A stretch of DNA of 33,348 nt. Source: Lachnospiraceae bacterium (GTDB lineage Bacteria; Bacillota; Clostridia; Lachnospirales; Lachnospiraceae). Within the stretch, counting starts at the first letter, position 1; every line of letters starts with the position of its first letter. Both the position numbers and the translations under genes were made by a program. Below the pieces are notes generated by a model. It saw only the letters and a list, made by a program, of their open reading frames with translations, ran no database searches and had not been told where the DNA came from. The DNA is taken from contig JAGKTY010000029.1 in assembly GCA_021153185.1 (NCBI GenBank), forward strand, positions 1 to 33,348, in the 5' to 3' direction. This document shows positions 6,936 to 14,997 of this stretch, piece after piece.

Positions 6936-7694
6936 ATGTTTGAGGATGAAACAATCCGCTATTATTGCTGCGGAGGTTCCGGAACGGTTCGAAATGTTAT
7001 GAGTGGTATTACGAACCTCGATAAAGCACAGATTGCATTCTATCCATTTGGACTCACAAATGACTTCTTGAAGGTATTTGGAAAAGATGAGGAACGCTTT
7101 CGCAATATTGATGAGCTCATTGATGGAGAGGTTATTGATATCGATTACATGAAAACGAATCAGGGCGTTTGTCTCAATACAGTTTGCTTTGGAATGGATA
7201 CAAATATCACAGAATATGTTGAGCAGTTCAATTTCCTGCGTGTTCTCAGTGATGATCTGCCTTACACCATGTCGATTTTTGCTTCTATTTTAGCTGCAAA
7301 GCCGGTGCAGTATGAAATTGAAACAGAGCGCGGTATCGTGCAAAGACCGAGTGTGGAATTGTTTTATGGAAATGGTTTTTGTGCGGGCGGCAATATGTTT
7401 TTTGTCAAAGAGACGGATGTCACAGACGGCATCGGGTATGTGCGTGTCTGCAGAGCCGGTTCCCTGTTTAAGCTTCTTGAGGTGTTTAAGTCACTGCTGG
7501 ATAAAAACTATAAGAAATTAAATGAGATATCACAATCCTGGTATACAAGCTTTTTGAAGGTTCGTCGTACGGATGGACAGCCGTTTGCAGTCAATCAGGA
7601 TGGGGAATTAACAGAAGAACTGACAGAATGGAAAGTTGAGATTGTAAAACAAGGCTTACATTTTGTGGTACCAAAAGGGGTGAGACCAATATGA
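6936..7694 (+). CDS. Diacylglycerol-kinase-like protein, N-terminally truncated
   Basis: The 252-residue product resembles the DAGK/YegS/LCB5 lipid kinase family: CCGGSGTVRNVMSGI near residues 11-25 corresponds to the GGDGT nucleotide-binding loop, and FGLTNDFLKVFG to the GTGNDF block, followed by a beta-rich C-terminal domain. About 50 residues that normally precede GGDGT, including the NPxSG strand, are missing. The frame is open only from 6873, after an in-frame TAG at 6870-6872. The GGDGT aspartate is serine and GTGND is changed to GLTND. GAGGAG abuts the start ATG with no spacing, so translation may be weak. Its stop overlaps the next kinase gene by ATGA. I infer a decayed or repurposed family member, probably not an active lipid kinase. 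The hairpin repeat just upstream may mark the event that removed the N-terminus. Confidence 0.65.
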   Translation: MFEDETIRYYCCGGSGTVRNVMSGITNLDKAQIAFYPFGLTNDFLKVFGKDEERFRNIDELIDGEVIDIDYMKTNQGVCLNTVCFGMDTNITEYVEQFNFLRVLSDDLPYTMSIFASILAAKPVQYEIETERGIVQRPSVELFYGNGFCAGGNMFFVKETDVTDGIGYVRVCRAGSLFKLLEVFKSLLDKNYKKLNEISQSWYTSFLKVRRTDGQPFAVNQDGELTEELTEWKVEIVKQGLHFVVPKGVRPI

Positions 7695-9919
7695 GAAATA
7701 ACGATGCGCGTTTTGCAAAACTTGCAAATTTCTTCATATATTTTATCATGACAATTCTTGTGTTGATTGCAGCGATGCGATCATCGCATTTTGCAGAGCA
7801 GGAAAAGCTTTTTGTTTTTGCAATCGGTATTATGTCTATCTGGGTATATCGCATTCTCTCCGGCGGCAATCGTGTCCGCATGATGCTGCATGCGATGCTC
7901 ACCGTAGCTTTGATGTTTGCGGCGGCATACATAGGCGGTGTTGCTACAGGAAAAGGGAGTACATTCCAAATGTTATTGTTTATTCCGATGTTCTCAATTT
8001 TGCTGTACATAGATGCAAGAGTGTTTCGTTGGGTAGGCATGACGCTTATCATAGCGTATGTGATAGCGATTTTTTGCAAGTTTCCCGCAATTGAGAGCAA
8101 ACCGTTGGGGTTTGAGGCGTTTGTTTTTGTGCCGATTCTGGTGATTGGTAACTTGATCGGAATATATTTTACAAAGCTGTTTAACTTTAAGAAACGGCAG
8201 AGCGACGAGATGGAACAGAGCTTGGATGACCTGTTAAAGGTCGTTTGGGCAAAGTGTTCTGAGGCAAAGGATGCAACAAAGAGTAAATCAGCTTTCTTAT
8301 CGAGTATGAGCCACGAGATTCGTACGCCGATTAACGCGGTCCTTGGAATGAATGAGCTGATCCTGCAAAAGACCGAGGATGAGAAAATCATCGAGTACGC
8401 AAACGATATTGAAAGTTCAGGTAATATTTTGCTCGGGCTGATTAATGATATTTTGGATTTTTCCAAGATCGAATCAGGCAAAATGGATTTGGTTGAAGTC
8501 GAATATCATGTGAGTTCGATGATTAATGATTTGATCAATCTGATTCAGCCTAAGGCTGACGAAAAAGAGCTTGAATTTTTGGTAGAAGTATCGAGTGACA
8601 TTCCAAATGTGTTAATGGGCGATGATCTTCGTGTGAAGCAGGTGATCACGAACCTTTTGAGCAATGCCGTGAAATACACGCAGGAGGGACAGGTACGCCT
8701 GAAGGTTTCGAGCAGGCAGATTGATGGGGATGCACTGCAGTTGATTTTCGATGTGGAAGATACCGGAATCGGTATGAAGCAGGAGGATCTTGAGAACCTG
8801 TTTGACAGCTTTTCCCGATTTGACAGTGTCAAAAACCGGACAATCCAGGGTACCGGACTCGGTATGGCGATTGTAAAACAGATTGTCGATTTGTATGAAG
8901 GTGACATTCGGGTAGAGAGTGTCTACGGAGAAGGTACAAAATACCATGTCATTATTCCGCAAAAGATTGTTGACTGTACACCAATGGGAGATTTCCAGGA
9001 AAATTACAAGAAGAGCCGTCCGAAAAATCATCATCGGACGAAATATCTGCTTCCAAGTGCACGCATCCTTGTCGTGGATGACAATGCCATGAACTTAAAG
9101 GTGGCGCAGGGACTGCTTTCTGTCACAAAAGCGAAGGTATCTGTCGCAATGTCCGGCAGGGAATGTATCAATATGCTCGAAAAAGAAGTGTATGATTTGG
9201 TGCTCCTTGACCATATGATGCCACAGATGGATGGTGTTGAGACGTTAAAAGAGATTAAGGAAAGAGAACTTGCGAAGGATACGCCGATTTTGGCACTGAC
9301 AGCCAATGCAATCAGTGGTGCAAAGGAGATGTATCTCTCGTATGGATTTGATGACTATTTAACGAAACCGATTTCCGGAGAGATGCTGCAGCGTGCACTG
9401 GTGAAATGGCTTCCTTCGAGAGTGCTTGAGGAAGTGCCTGAGGAAGAACGTAAACGTACAGTCCCTCAGACGGTTTCCAAAGAAAAGAAACCGGAAATGC
9501 GTGGTGTGTCAGCTTCAAATGAGAAGGTGCGTGTGAATGCAGCAAAGCCTGCCGGTCATTCAAAAAAAGTCGATTTTATAAAGCAGTATGTCAATATGGA
9601 AACGGCACTTCAGTACTCGATTGACGGAGAGAACGGCGTCCTGTTTAATATGGACAGCTTTGCAAGGCGCATCGGTGACGTACAAAATGAATTGCAGCAA
9701 GCCATCGCGGAAAAGGATTTTGCAATGATTTCCCAGACGGCGCATGCGATGGAAAGCATGGCAACGATTGTCGGATTGGATGGAGTCTGTAAAATGACAA
9801 AGGATATAAAGGATGCATGTGCTGCCGGATGTATTGAAGTGTGCGAAATGGTGCAGGAAAAACTTACATCCTATTTGGAAACGTGCATCATGCATTTTTC
9901 GCAGTATGTAGTGAAATAG
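7691..9919 (+). CDS. Membrane hybrid sensor histidine kinase with receiver and HPt-like domain
   Basis: The 742-residue protein has about six membrane helices in residues 13-160 and no large extracellular domain. A HisKA domain follows with H208 in FLSSMSHEIRTPINAVLG, then an HATPase domain with VITNLLSNAVKYT, DTGIGM and GTGLGM. A receiver domain has the DD pair in ILVVDDN and phosphoacceptor D507 in LVLLDHMMPQMDG. The C-terminal part resembles an HPt domain, with H685 in TAHAMESMATIVG, although the usual HxLKG core is changed to HAMES. The kinase therefore probably runs an internal phosphorelay. No output domain or partner regulator lies beside it, and the ligand cannot be predicted. It overlaps the truncated lipid-kinase-like gene and lies 12 nt upstream of larB. 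Confidence 0.9.
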   Translation: MRNNDARFAKLANFFIYFIMTILVLIAAMRSSHFAEQEKLFVFAIGIMSIWVYRILSGGNRVRMMLHAMLTVALMFAAAYIGGVATGKGSTFQMLLFIPMFSILLYIDARVFRWVGMTLIIAYVIAIFCKFPAIESKPLGFEAFVFVPILVIGNLIGIYFTKLFNFKKRQSDEMEQSLDDLLKVVWAKCSEAKDATKSKSAFLSSMSHEIRTPINAVLGMNELILQKTEDEKIIEYANDIESSGNILLGLINDILDFSKIESGKMDLVEVEYHVSSMINDLINLIQPKADEKELEFLVEVSSDIPNVLMGDDLRVKQVITNLLSNAVKYTQEGQVRLKVSSRQIDGDALQLIFDVEDTGIGMKQEDLENLFDSFSRFDSVKNRTIQGTGLGMAIVKQIVDLYEGDIRVESVYGEGTKYHVIIPQKIVDCTPMGDFQENYKKSRPKNHHRTKYLLPSARILVVDDNAMNLKVAQGLLSVTKAKVSVAMSGRECINMLEKEVYDLVLLDHMMPQMDGVETLKEIKERELAKDTPILALTANAISGAKEMYLSYGFDDYLTKPISGEMLQRALVKWLPSRVLEEVPEEERKRTVPQTVSKEKKPEMRGVSASNEKVRVNAAKPAGHSKKVDFIKQYVNMETALQYSIDGENGVLFNMDSFARRIGDVQNELQQAIAEKDFAMISQTAHAMESMATIVGLDGVCKMTKDIKDACAAGCIEVCEMVQEKLTSYLETCIMHFSQYVVK

Positions 9920-9931
9920 AACGGAGTAAGT

Positions 9932-10702
9932 GTGGCAAATCAAACAATCAAAAAGCTTTTGCAGGACGTTAAAGACGGGAAGGTTTCTGTTTCAGAGGCA
10001 GAGACGATGATTACAAAGGAAGCGTATACGGACCTCGGCTATGCAAAGGTAGATCATCACAGAAAAATGAGGCAGGGTGTTAGCGAAGTGATTTATGGCG
10101 CGGGGAAAACGCCTGAGCAAATTCTTGGTATTGCGCAAAGCCTGGTGGAAGCCGGAAATAAAACGGTATTAATTACACGCATGTCTAAAGAGGCGATGGC
10201 GCTTGTTTCAACCAAATATAAAGTGACATACGATGAAATCAGCAAGGTTGGAATCATAGGAAGTATTCCAAAAGCAGATGGCAATGGGACGATTGTTGTG
10301 GCATGTGCCGGAACGAGTGATTTATATGTAGCCAATGAAGCAGCGCTGACAGCCGAGAGTATGGGCAACGAAGTAATCCGTCTCTATGACGTTGGCGTTG
10401 CGGGCATTCACAGGCTGTTTGCACATATGGAGCAGCTGCAACAGGCACAGGTAGTCATTGCGATTGCAGGGATGGAAGGCGCGCTTGCAAGCGTGATTGG
10501 CGGGCTGGTGGATTGTCCGGTGATTGCTGTGCCGACAAGCGTCGGATATGGCGCCAATTTTGGTGGATTATCTGCTCTTCTTTCCATGCTCAACTCCTGT
10601 GCGAGCGGCGTGAGCGTTGTAAACATTGACAATGGTTTTGGGGCAGGATATCTGGCAAGCATGATCAATCATCAGACAATAAAGGAGAAGAAACTTTCGT
10701 GA
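9932..10702 (+). CDS. larB: Nickel-pincer cofactor synthesis protein LarB
   Basis: This 256-residue protein belongs to the PurE-like LarB family, which carboxylates and hydrolyses nicotinic acid adenine dinucleotide as the first step of nickel-pincer nucleotide synthesis. The N-terminal helical part (IKKLLQDVKDGKVSVSEAE) and the PurE-like core are characteristic, including GIAGMEGALASVIGGL-like and VIAVPTSVGYGANFGGLSALLSMLNSC-like segments. Translation starts at GTG 9932 behind ACGGAG at 9922-9927. The stop overlaps the larC GTG start by four bases, so the two are coupled. The third synthesis gene, larE, lies at 3196-4008. No lactate racemase (larA) is present in the window. Confidence 0.94.
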   Translation: MANQTIKKLLQDVKDGKVSVSEAETMITKEAYTDLGYAKVDHHRKMRQGVSEVIYGAGKTPEQILGIAQSLVEAGNKTVLITRMSKEAMALVSTKYKVTYDEISKVGIIGSIPKADGNGTIVVACAGTSDLYVANEAALTAESMGNEVIRLYDVGVAGIHRLFAHMEQLQQAQVVIAIAGMEGALASVIGGLVDCPVIAVPTSVGYGANFGGLSALLSMLNSCASGVSVVNIDNGFGAGYLASMINHQTIKEKKLS

Positions 10703-11970
10703 AAACATTATATATCGAATGCAGCATGGGGGCAGCAGGTGATATGCTGACCGCAGCACTGCTTGAACTCTTTGAGGACCCGGAGACGGAACTGCGGGTA
10801 TTGAATGAAATGGGGCTTGAGGGAGTGCGGATTGACCGTGAGCAGGTGATGCGATGCGGGATCTGTGGTACGCATATGCATGTCAGTGTAGATGGCGTTT
10901 GTGCACATGAAGTGATTGGTAAGCAGGAACATGCGCACGGGCATGAACACGGACATTTGCATGAGCATGGCAGTGTGCATCATGAGCATGAACACGACCA
11001 CGAACATCATGCGCACGGACATCACCATGACCATGCGCATCATCACACATCGATGCAGGATATTATACAAAGTATTCAAAGCTTAGCAGTATCAGATAAG
11101 GTAAAAGAGAATGCGATTTCAGTATATGGGCTGATTGCAGAGGCGGAAAGCCATGCACATGCAAAGCCGGTTACACAAATTCATTTTCATGAGGTTGGAT
11201 GCAAGGATGCCATAGCGGATATCGTGAGTGTCTGCTATCTGATGGACCGGTTATCGCCTGACCGGGTCATCGTATCCCCGGTTCATGTAGGAAGCGGACA
11301 TGTGCACTGCGCACACGGAATTTTGCCGGTGCCGGCACCTGCAACAGCGTATTTATTACAGGATATCCCGATTTATCAGGGAAGTATCCAAAGTGAATTG
11401 TGTACGCCGACGGGCGCAGCACTTCTTAAGTTTTTTGCGACGTCCTTTGGACCGATGCCGGTGATGCGGCTGCAAAAGACAGGGTACGGCATGGGATACA
11501 AAGAGTTTGCACAGGCAAACTGTGTAAGGACATTCCTCGGAGAGACTTCTAAGGAGGAAGAGATTGTGGAGCTTAGCTGTAATATCGATGATATGACAGG
11601 AGAAGAGCTTGGATTTTTGGCAGAGCGGCTCAGGGAGGAAGGCGCTTTGGATGTTTTCCTGACTTCAATACAAATGAAGAAAAACAGACCGGGCACGATG
11701 GTGACTTGTTTATGCCCTGTGTCAGAAAAAGACAAGTTTGTACGGCTATTGTTTGCACACAGCACGACACTCGGAATTCGGGAAAACAGGTGCGGACGCT
11801 ATACGCTTGGCCGAAGAGAAGAAGTGAAGCAAACGGAATTTGGCGATATACCGGTAAAGGTCTCGGAAGGATACGGGGTACGGCGTGAAAAGTTAGAATA
11901 TGCTAATTTAGAAACGATTGCAAAACGGGAGCAATGTTCTTTGTTTGAAATCAAAGACAGAATCAAATAA
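10699..11970 (+). CDS. larC: Nickel insertion cyclometallase LarC with histidine-rich segment
   Basis: The 423-residue protein starts with the LarC motif MKTLYIECSMGAAGDM and has the family blocks ETTFHEVG-like IHFHEVGCKDAIADI and CTPTGAALLKFF. LarC uses CTP to insert nickel into the pincer nucleotide, forming a nickel-carbon bond. Residues 78-116 hold 22 histidines in 39 positions, alternating with E, G, D and A, a plausible nickel store or delivery arm. In Lactiplantibacillus plantarum the protein is made from two overlapping reading frames by ribosomal frameshifting, but here a single uninterrupted frame encodes both halves. GTG start 10699 overlaps larB; AAAGGAGAAG precedes it. Confidence 0.95.
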   Translation: MKTLYIECSMGAAGDMLTAALLELFEDPETELRVLNEMGLEGVRIDREQVMRCGICGTHMHVSVDGVCAHEVIGKQEHAHGHEHGHLHEHGSVHHEHEHDHEHHAHGHHHDHAHHHTSMQDIIQSIQSLAVSDKVKENAISVYGLIAEAESHAHAKPVTQIHFHEVGCKDAIADIVSVCYLMDRLSPDRVIVSPVHVGSGHVHCAHGILPVPAPATAYLLQDIPIYQGSIQSELCTPTGAALLKFFATSFGPMPVMRLQKTGYGMGYKEFAQANCVRTFLGETSKEEEIVELSCNIDDMTGEELGFLAERLREEGALDVFLTSIQMKKNRPGTMVTCLCPVSEKDKFVRLLFAHSTTLGIRENRCGRYTLGRREEVKQTEFGDIPVKVSEGYGVRREKLEYANLETIAKREQCSLFEIKDRIK

Positions 11971-12015
11971 GAGCCGCGGTATGTGGCAGATATAAAAACG
12001 AAAGGATGCATTACA

Positions 12016-12438
12016 ATGAAAAAATTTATCGAAGAATTCAAAAAATTTGCACTCAAGGGAAACATGATCGATCTGGCAGTCGGTATGATTATCGGTAGCG
12101 CTTTTACCGGAATTGTAAGCTCACTTGTCGATGACATTTTTATGCCGGTACTCAGTTTGTTTACAGGTAAAATTGATTTTAACAATTTGTGTATTGTGCT
12201 CGGTGAAGGAGAGGGTGCAGCCATGATCAAATACGGCTCCTTCATTACGCAGGTCATCAATTTCCTTGCCATTGCATTTGTTGTATTTATCTTTATCAAG
12301 CAGCTCAACAAATTGCAGGAGCTTGGCAAGAAAAAAGAAGAGGCTGCGCCGACAGAAAAAGAGTGCCCATATTGCATGAGCAAGATTTCAATTAAGGCAA
12401 CGAAATGCCCACATTGTACATCAGACCTTTCTGCGTAA
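12016..12438 (+). CDS. mscL: Large-conductance mechanosensitive channel MscL with C-terminal zinc ribbon
   Basis: I chose ATG 12016 (AAAGGA at 12001-12006), which gives MKKFIEEFKKFALKGN, the normal MscL start; an upstream GTG at 11983 would add 11 unconserved residues. The 140-residue product has the pore helix NMIDLAVGMIIGSAF and a second membrane helix FLAIAFVVFIFIKQL, as in MscL pentamers that release solutes on hypo-osmotic shock. The last 25 residues add CPYC and CPHC pairs separated by 10 residues, a four-cysteine zinc ribbon absent from E. coli MscL. The gene lies 45 nt after larC with no terminator between, so it may be co-transcribed. Confidence 0.95.
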   Translation: MKKFIEEFKKFALKGNMIDLAVGMIIGSAFTGIVSSLVDDIFMPVLSLFTGKIDFNNLCIVLGEGEGAAMIKYGSFITQVINFLAIAFVVFIFIKQLNKLQELGKKKEEAAPTEKECPYCMSKISIKATKCPHCTSDLSA

Positions 12439-12465
12439 AATGGGTAAGCATCACTGGGGGATATC

Positions 12466-13959
12466 ATGACGGGAAACAAAGAGACGCAAACAGTCAAAGT
12501 TCCGCTTCGTGCCAAACTACTGTTTGTCATTTTGATTACGGCACTGCCGCTTCTGTTTAGCAGCATTAATCTCATATACTCGCTGATGGATTACAGCCGG
12601 TCGTATGATGAAATCGTAAATAACCTGACGATTGCGAATGATTACAATATCAATTTTAAAGAGGAAATGGATGAAAGCTTATATAAACTGGTTGTCGGAT
12701 ATATGAGCTTTGAGAATATCAAGTCAGAAGAGGGACTCAAAGACCCATATGATCTCATCGAAAGCATACAAAACGGCTGCCGGAAGCTGCTTGTGATTTC
12801 GACAGACAGGGAAAGCCGCATCTGGCTGCAGAGTCTTCTGCGCAATACGGATACGTTGCAAAACAGAGTCGATGATATCAAGGCAAACCTCACAGATGAC
12901 GGACATTATGAAGAAAACATTGCGATGCTTGACAATGATATTTATATTTTGACGGAACTCATCCAGGATGATATCCAGTACTATATTTATTATCAGACAC
13001 GCAATATCGAACAATTGAAAAACGAACTGAATAATGACATTAACAGGTTTATCATTCTCAATGTTGCGATTGTGTTAGGAATTGTCATAATCGCAACAAT
13101 TGCAGCACTTTTACTCGTAAAAAGCATCACAAAACCAATCAATGAACTTTGCGGCATTGCGAGTCAAATTGCACATGGTGACTTCTCTGCCAGGGCGAAA
13201 GTGCAAACCAAAGATGAAATCGGCGTGTTGGCTGCCGGTGTCAATGATATGTCTGAGCATCTGGAAATTATGGTGAATCAAATCCAGGAAGATGAGCGTA
13301 AAATGAGATATGCAGAGCTGAGACTTTTGCAGGAACAAATCAATCCGCACTTTTTGTACAACACACTCGATACGATTGTTTGGCTCATTGAGGGCGAGGA
13401 TACGTCAAAAGCCGTTCATGTGGTCATGTCGCTTTCCGAGTTTTTCAGACGCGTTCTCAGCAAAGGAAAAGAGTTTGTTACAATTGAGGACGAGATGCAA
13501 TATATCAGGAGCTATCTGGAAATCCAGCAGGCACGCTATGCCGATATCTTAGATTATGAGATTGATATAGACCCGTCGCTGTATCCGTACAAAATTTTGA
13601 AGATGACCTTGCAGCCGATGGTGGAAAACTCACTGTATCATGGAATTAAATACAAAAGAGCCAAGGGGCTCATTCGCGTCAGCGGTGAAAAACAAGGCGA
13701 TAAGATTCTTCTATATATACAAGACAACGGTGTAGGAATGACGCCGCAGGAGACGGAGGCGCTTACGGAAAAAATCAATATGCCGTGTAATGAAACCGGG
13801 GCGGGATTTGGACTTGCCAATGTAAATGAACGAATCCGCATGAATTTTGGGCAGGAATATGGTCTTTTTGTACAATCCGAAAAAGGAAAGGGAACGAAAA
13901 TTACCATAGCAATCCCTGCGACAGAACTAGAACATGCAGAAGGAATGGTGCAACAGTGA
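12466..13959 (+). CDS. YesM/LytS-type sensor histidine kinase
   Basis: The 497-residue kinase has a membrane helix at about residues 15-36, an extracellular sensor region of about 150 residues, a second helix near 190-215, a HAMP domain (SITKPINELCGIASQIAHGDFSA begins it), a His_kinase domain with H295 in EQINPHFLYNTLD, and a HATPase domain with VENSLYHGIKY and DNGVGM. This architecture is typical of Firmicute kinases that control carbohydrate uptake together with an AraC-type regulator. GGGGGA before ATG 12466 is the ribosome binding site. The stop overlaps the GTG start of a sugar-binding lipoprotein, and the partner regulator follows that gene, so kinase, binding protein and regulator form one unit. 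Confidence 0.93.
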   Translation: MTGNKETQTVKVPLRAKLLFVILITALPLLFSSINLIYSLMDYSRSYDEIVNNLTIANDYNINFKEEMDESLYKLVVGYMSFENIKSEEGLKDPYDLIESIQNGCRKLLVISTDRESRIWLQSLLRNTDTLQNRVDDIKANLTDDGHYEENIAMLDNDIYILTELIQDDIQYYIYYQTRNIEQLKNELNNDINRFIILNVAIVLGIVIIATIAALLLVKSITKPINELCGIASQIAHGDFSARAKVQTKDEIGVLAAGVNDMSEHLEIMVNQIQEDERKMRYAELRLLQEQINPHFLYNTLDTIVWLIEGEDTSKAVHVVMSLSEFFRRVLSKGKEFVTIEDEMQYIRSYLEIQQARYADILDYEIDIDPSLYPYKILKMTLQPMVENSLYHGIKYKRAKGLIRVSGEKQGDKILLYIQDNGVGMTPQETEALTEKINMPCNETGAGFGLANVNERIRMNFGQEYGLFVQSEKGKGTKITIAIPATELEHAEGMVQQ

Positions 13960-14987
13960 ATCGAAAACGAATGAAATTAATATGGAAGAAAATGCTGTTG
14001 TGCGTAGTGGCGGCGATATGCCTGTGCGGCTGCGGAAGTGTCAAGAAGCAAAGCGGGCAGGACGGCATGGTTCCGGCGGAACTGACGGAGGATTTGATTG
14101 TCGTGGGTTTTTCACAGCTTGGCAGTGAGTCGGTGTGGAGAACGGCACATACAGCGTCAATTCAGGAACAGCTTACAAAGGAAAAAGGATTTTTCCTGGA
14201 ATATAATAATGCAAGACAAAGACAGGAAAATCAAATCAAAGCGATACGCAGCTATATTTCACAGCGTGTGGATTACATTGTCTTTTCTCCGGTGACCGAA
14301 ACGGGCTGGGATACCGTTTTGCAGGAAGCGAAAAATGCGAACATTCCGGTCATTGTTGTGGACAGAATGGTAGATGTCAAAGATGATTCTCTTTATACAA
14401 CAATTATCGGAATGGATGCGCAGGAGGAAGGAAGAAAAGCCGGAAGATGGCTTGAGGAATTTTGCAGAAAAAACAAAGGTAAGGATGAGACAATCAATGT
14501 GCTCGTCATGGAAGGAACGGCTGGCTCAAGTGCACAGATTGGCCGCTCTGAGGGGTTTGATGAAATCGCAAAGACGCATGATGATTGGCGCGTTCTTGAA
14601 AAAATCAGCGGAGAGTTTACGACCACCAAAGGTAAAGAAGTCATGCTTTCCATGCTTTCCAAATATCAGGATATTGATGTGGTCGTTTCACAAAATGATG
14701 ATATGACATTTGGAATCATTGAGGCATTGCAGGAGCGCGGGGTCAGTTACGGTGTTGATGGGGATGTGACTATTATCTCGTTTGATGCGGTAAAAGAAGC
14801 CCTCGAGCTTGTTGCAGATGGAAAAATCAATGTGGACATTGAATGCAATCCGCTGCAGGGAGAGCAGGTGGCTGAAGTCATCAGGAAGCTGGAAGCAGGT
14901 CAGCCGGTAGAAAAACGGTATGTGGTGGACGGCGATATTTTTACAATCGATAATGTCAAATCAGTATTGGAACAGCGGAAGTATTAA
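13956..14987 (+). CDS. YtfQ-like sugar-binding lipoprotein, probable sensory partner of the kinase
   Basis: The 343-residue protein has a basic N-terminus, a hydrophobic stretch and a lipobox LCGC with C26 as the lipidated residue. The mature part resembles E. coli YtfQ, the galactofuranose-binding protein: GFSQLGSESVWR, ENQIKAIRSYISQRVDYIVFSPV, TGWDTVLQEAKNANIPVIVVDR and QNDDMTFGIIEAL. It lies between a YesM-type kinase and its YesN-type regulator, so I infer that it presents the ligand to the kinase, as known for sugar-binding proteins such as ChvE. It could also feed the ABC transporter downstream. The GTG start overlaps the kinase stop; ATG 13971 is an alternative start. Confidence 0.88.
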   Translation: MNRKRMKLIWKKMLLCVVAAICLCGCGSVKKQSGQDGMVPAELTEDLIVVGFSQLGSESVWRTAHTASIQEQLTKEKGFFLEYNNARQRQENQIKAIRSYISQRVDYIVFSPVTETGWDTVLQEAKNANIPVIVVDRMVDVKDDSLYTTIIGMDAQEEGRKAGRWLEEFCRKNKGKDETINVLVMEGTAGSSAQIGRSEGFDEIAKTHDDWRVLEKISGEFTTTKGKEVMLSMLSKYQDIDVVVSQNDDMTFGIIEALQERGVSYGVDGDVTIISFDAVKEALELVADGKINVDIECNPLQGEQVAEVIRKLEAGQPVEKRYVVDGDIFTIDNVKSVLEQRKY

Positions 14988-14997
14988 GAGGTAAGAT

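Noticed and set aside
7591..8481. 296-residue minus-strand ORF opposite the hybrid kinase gene
   Set aside because: The plus strand encodes clear kinase motifs across the same bases. The serine-rich minus-strand product is a typical antisense shadow.
10708..11079. Minus-strand ORF rich in methionine and valine opposite the larC histidine region
   Set aside because: It is the antisense reading of the CAT/CAC-rich histidine codons and is not a gene.
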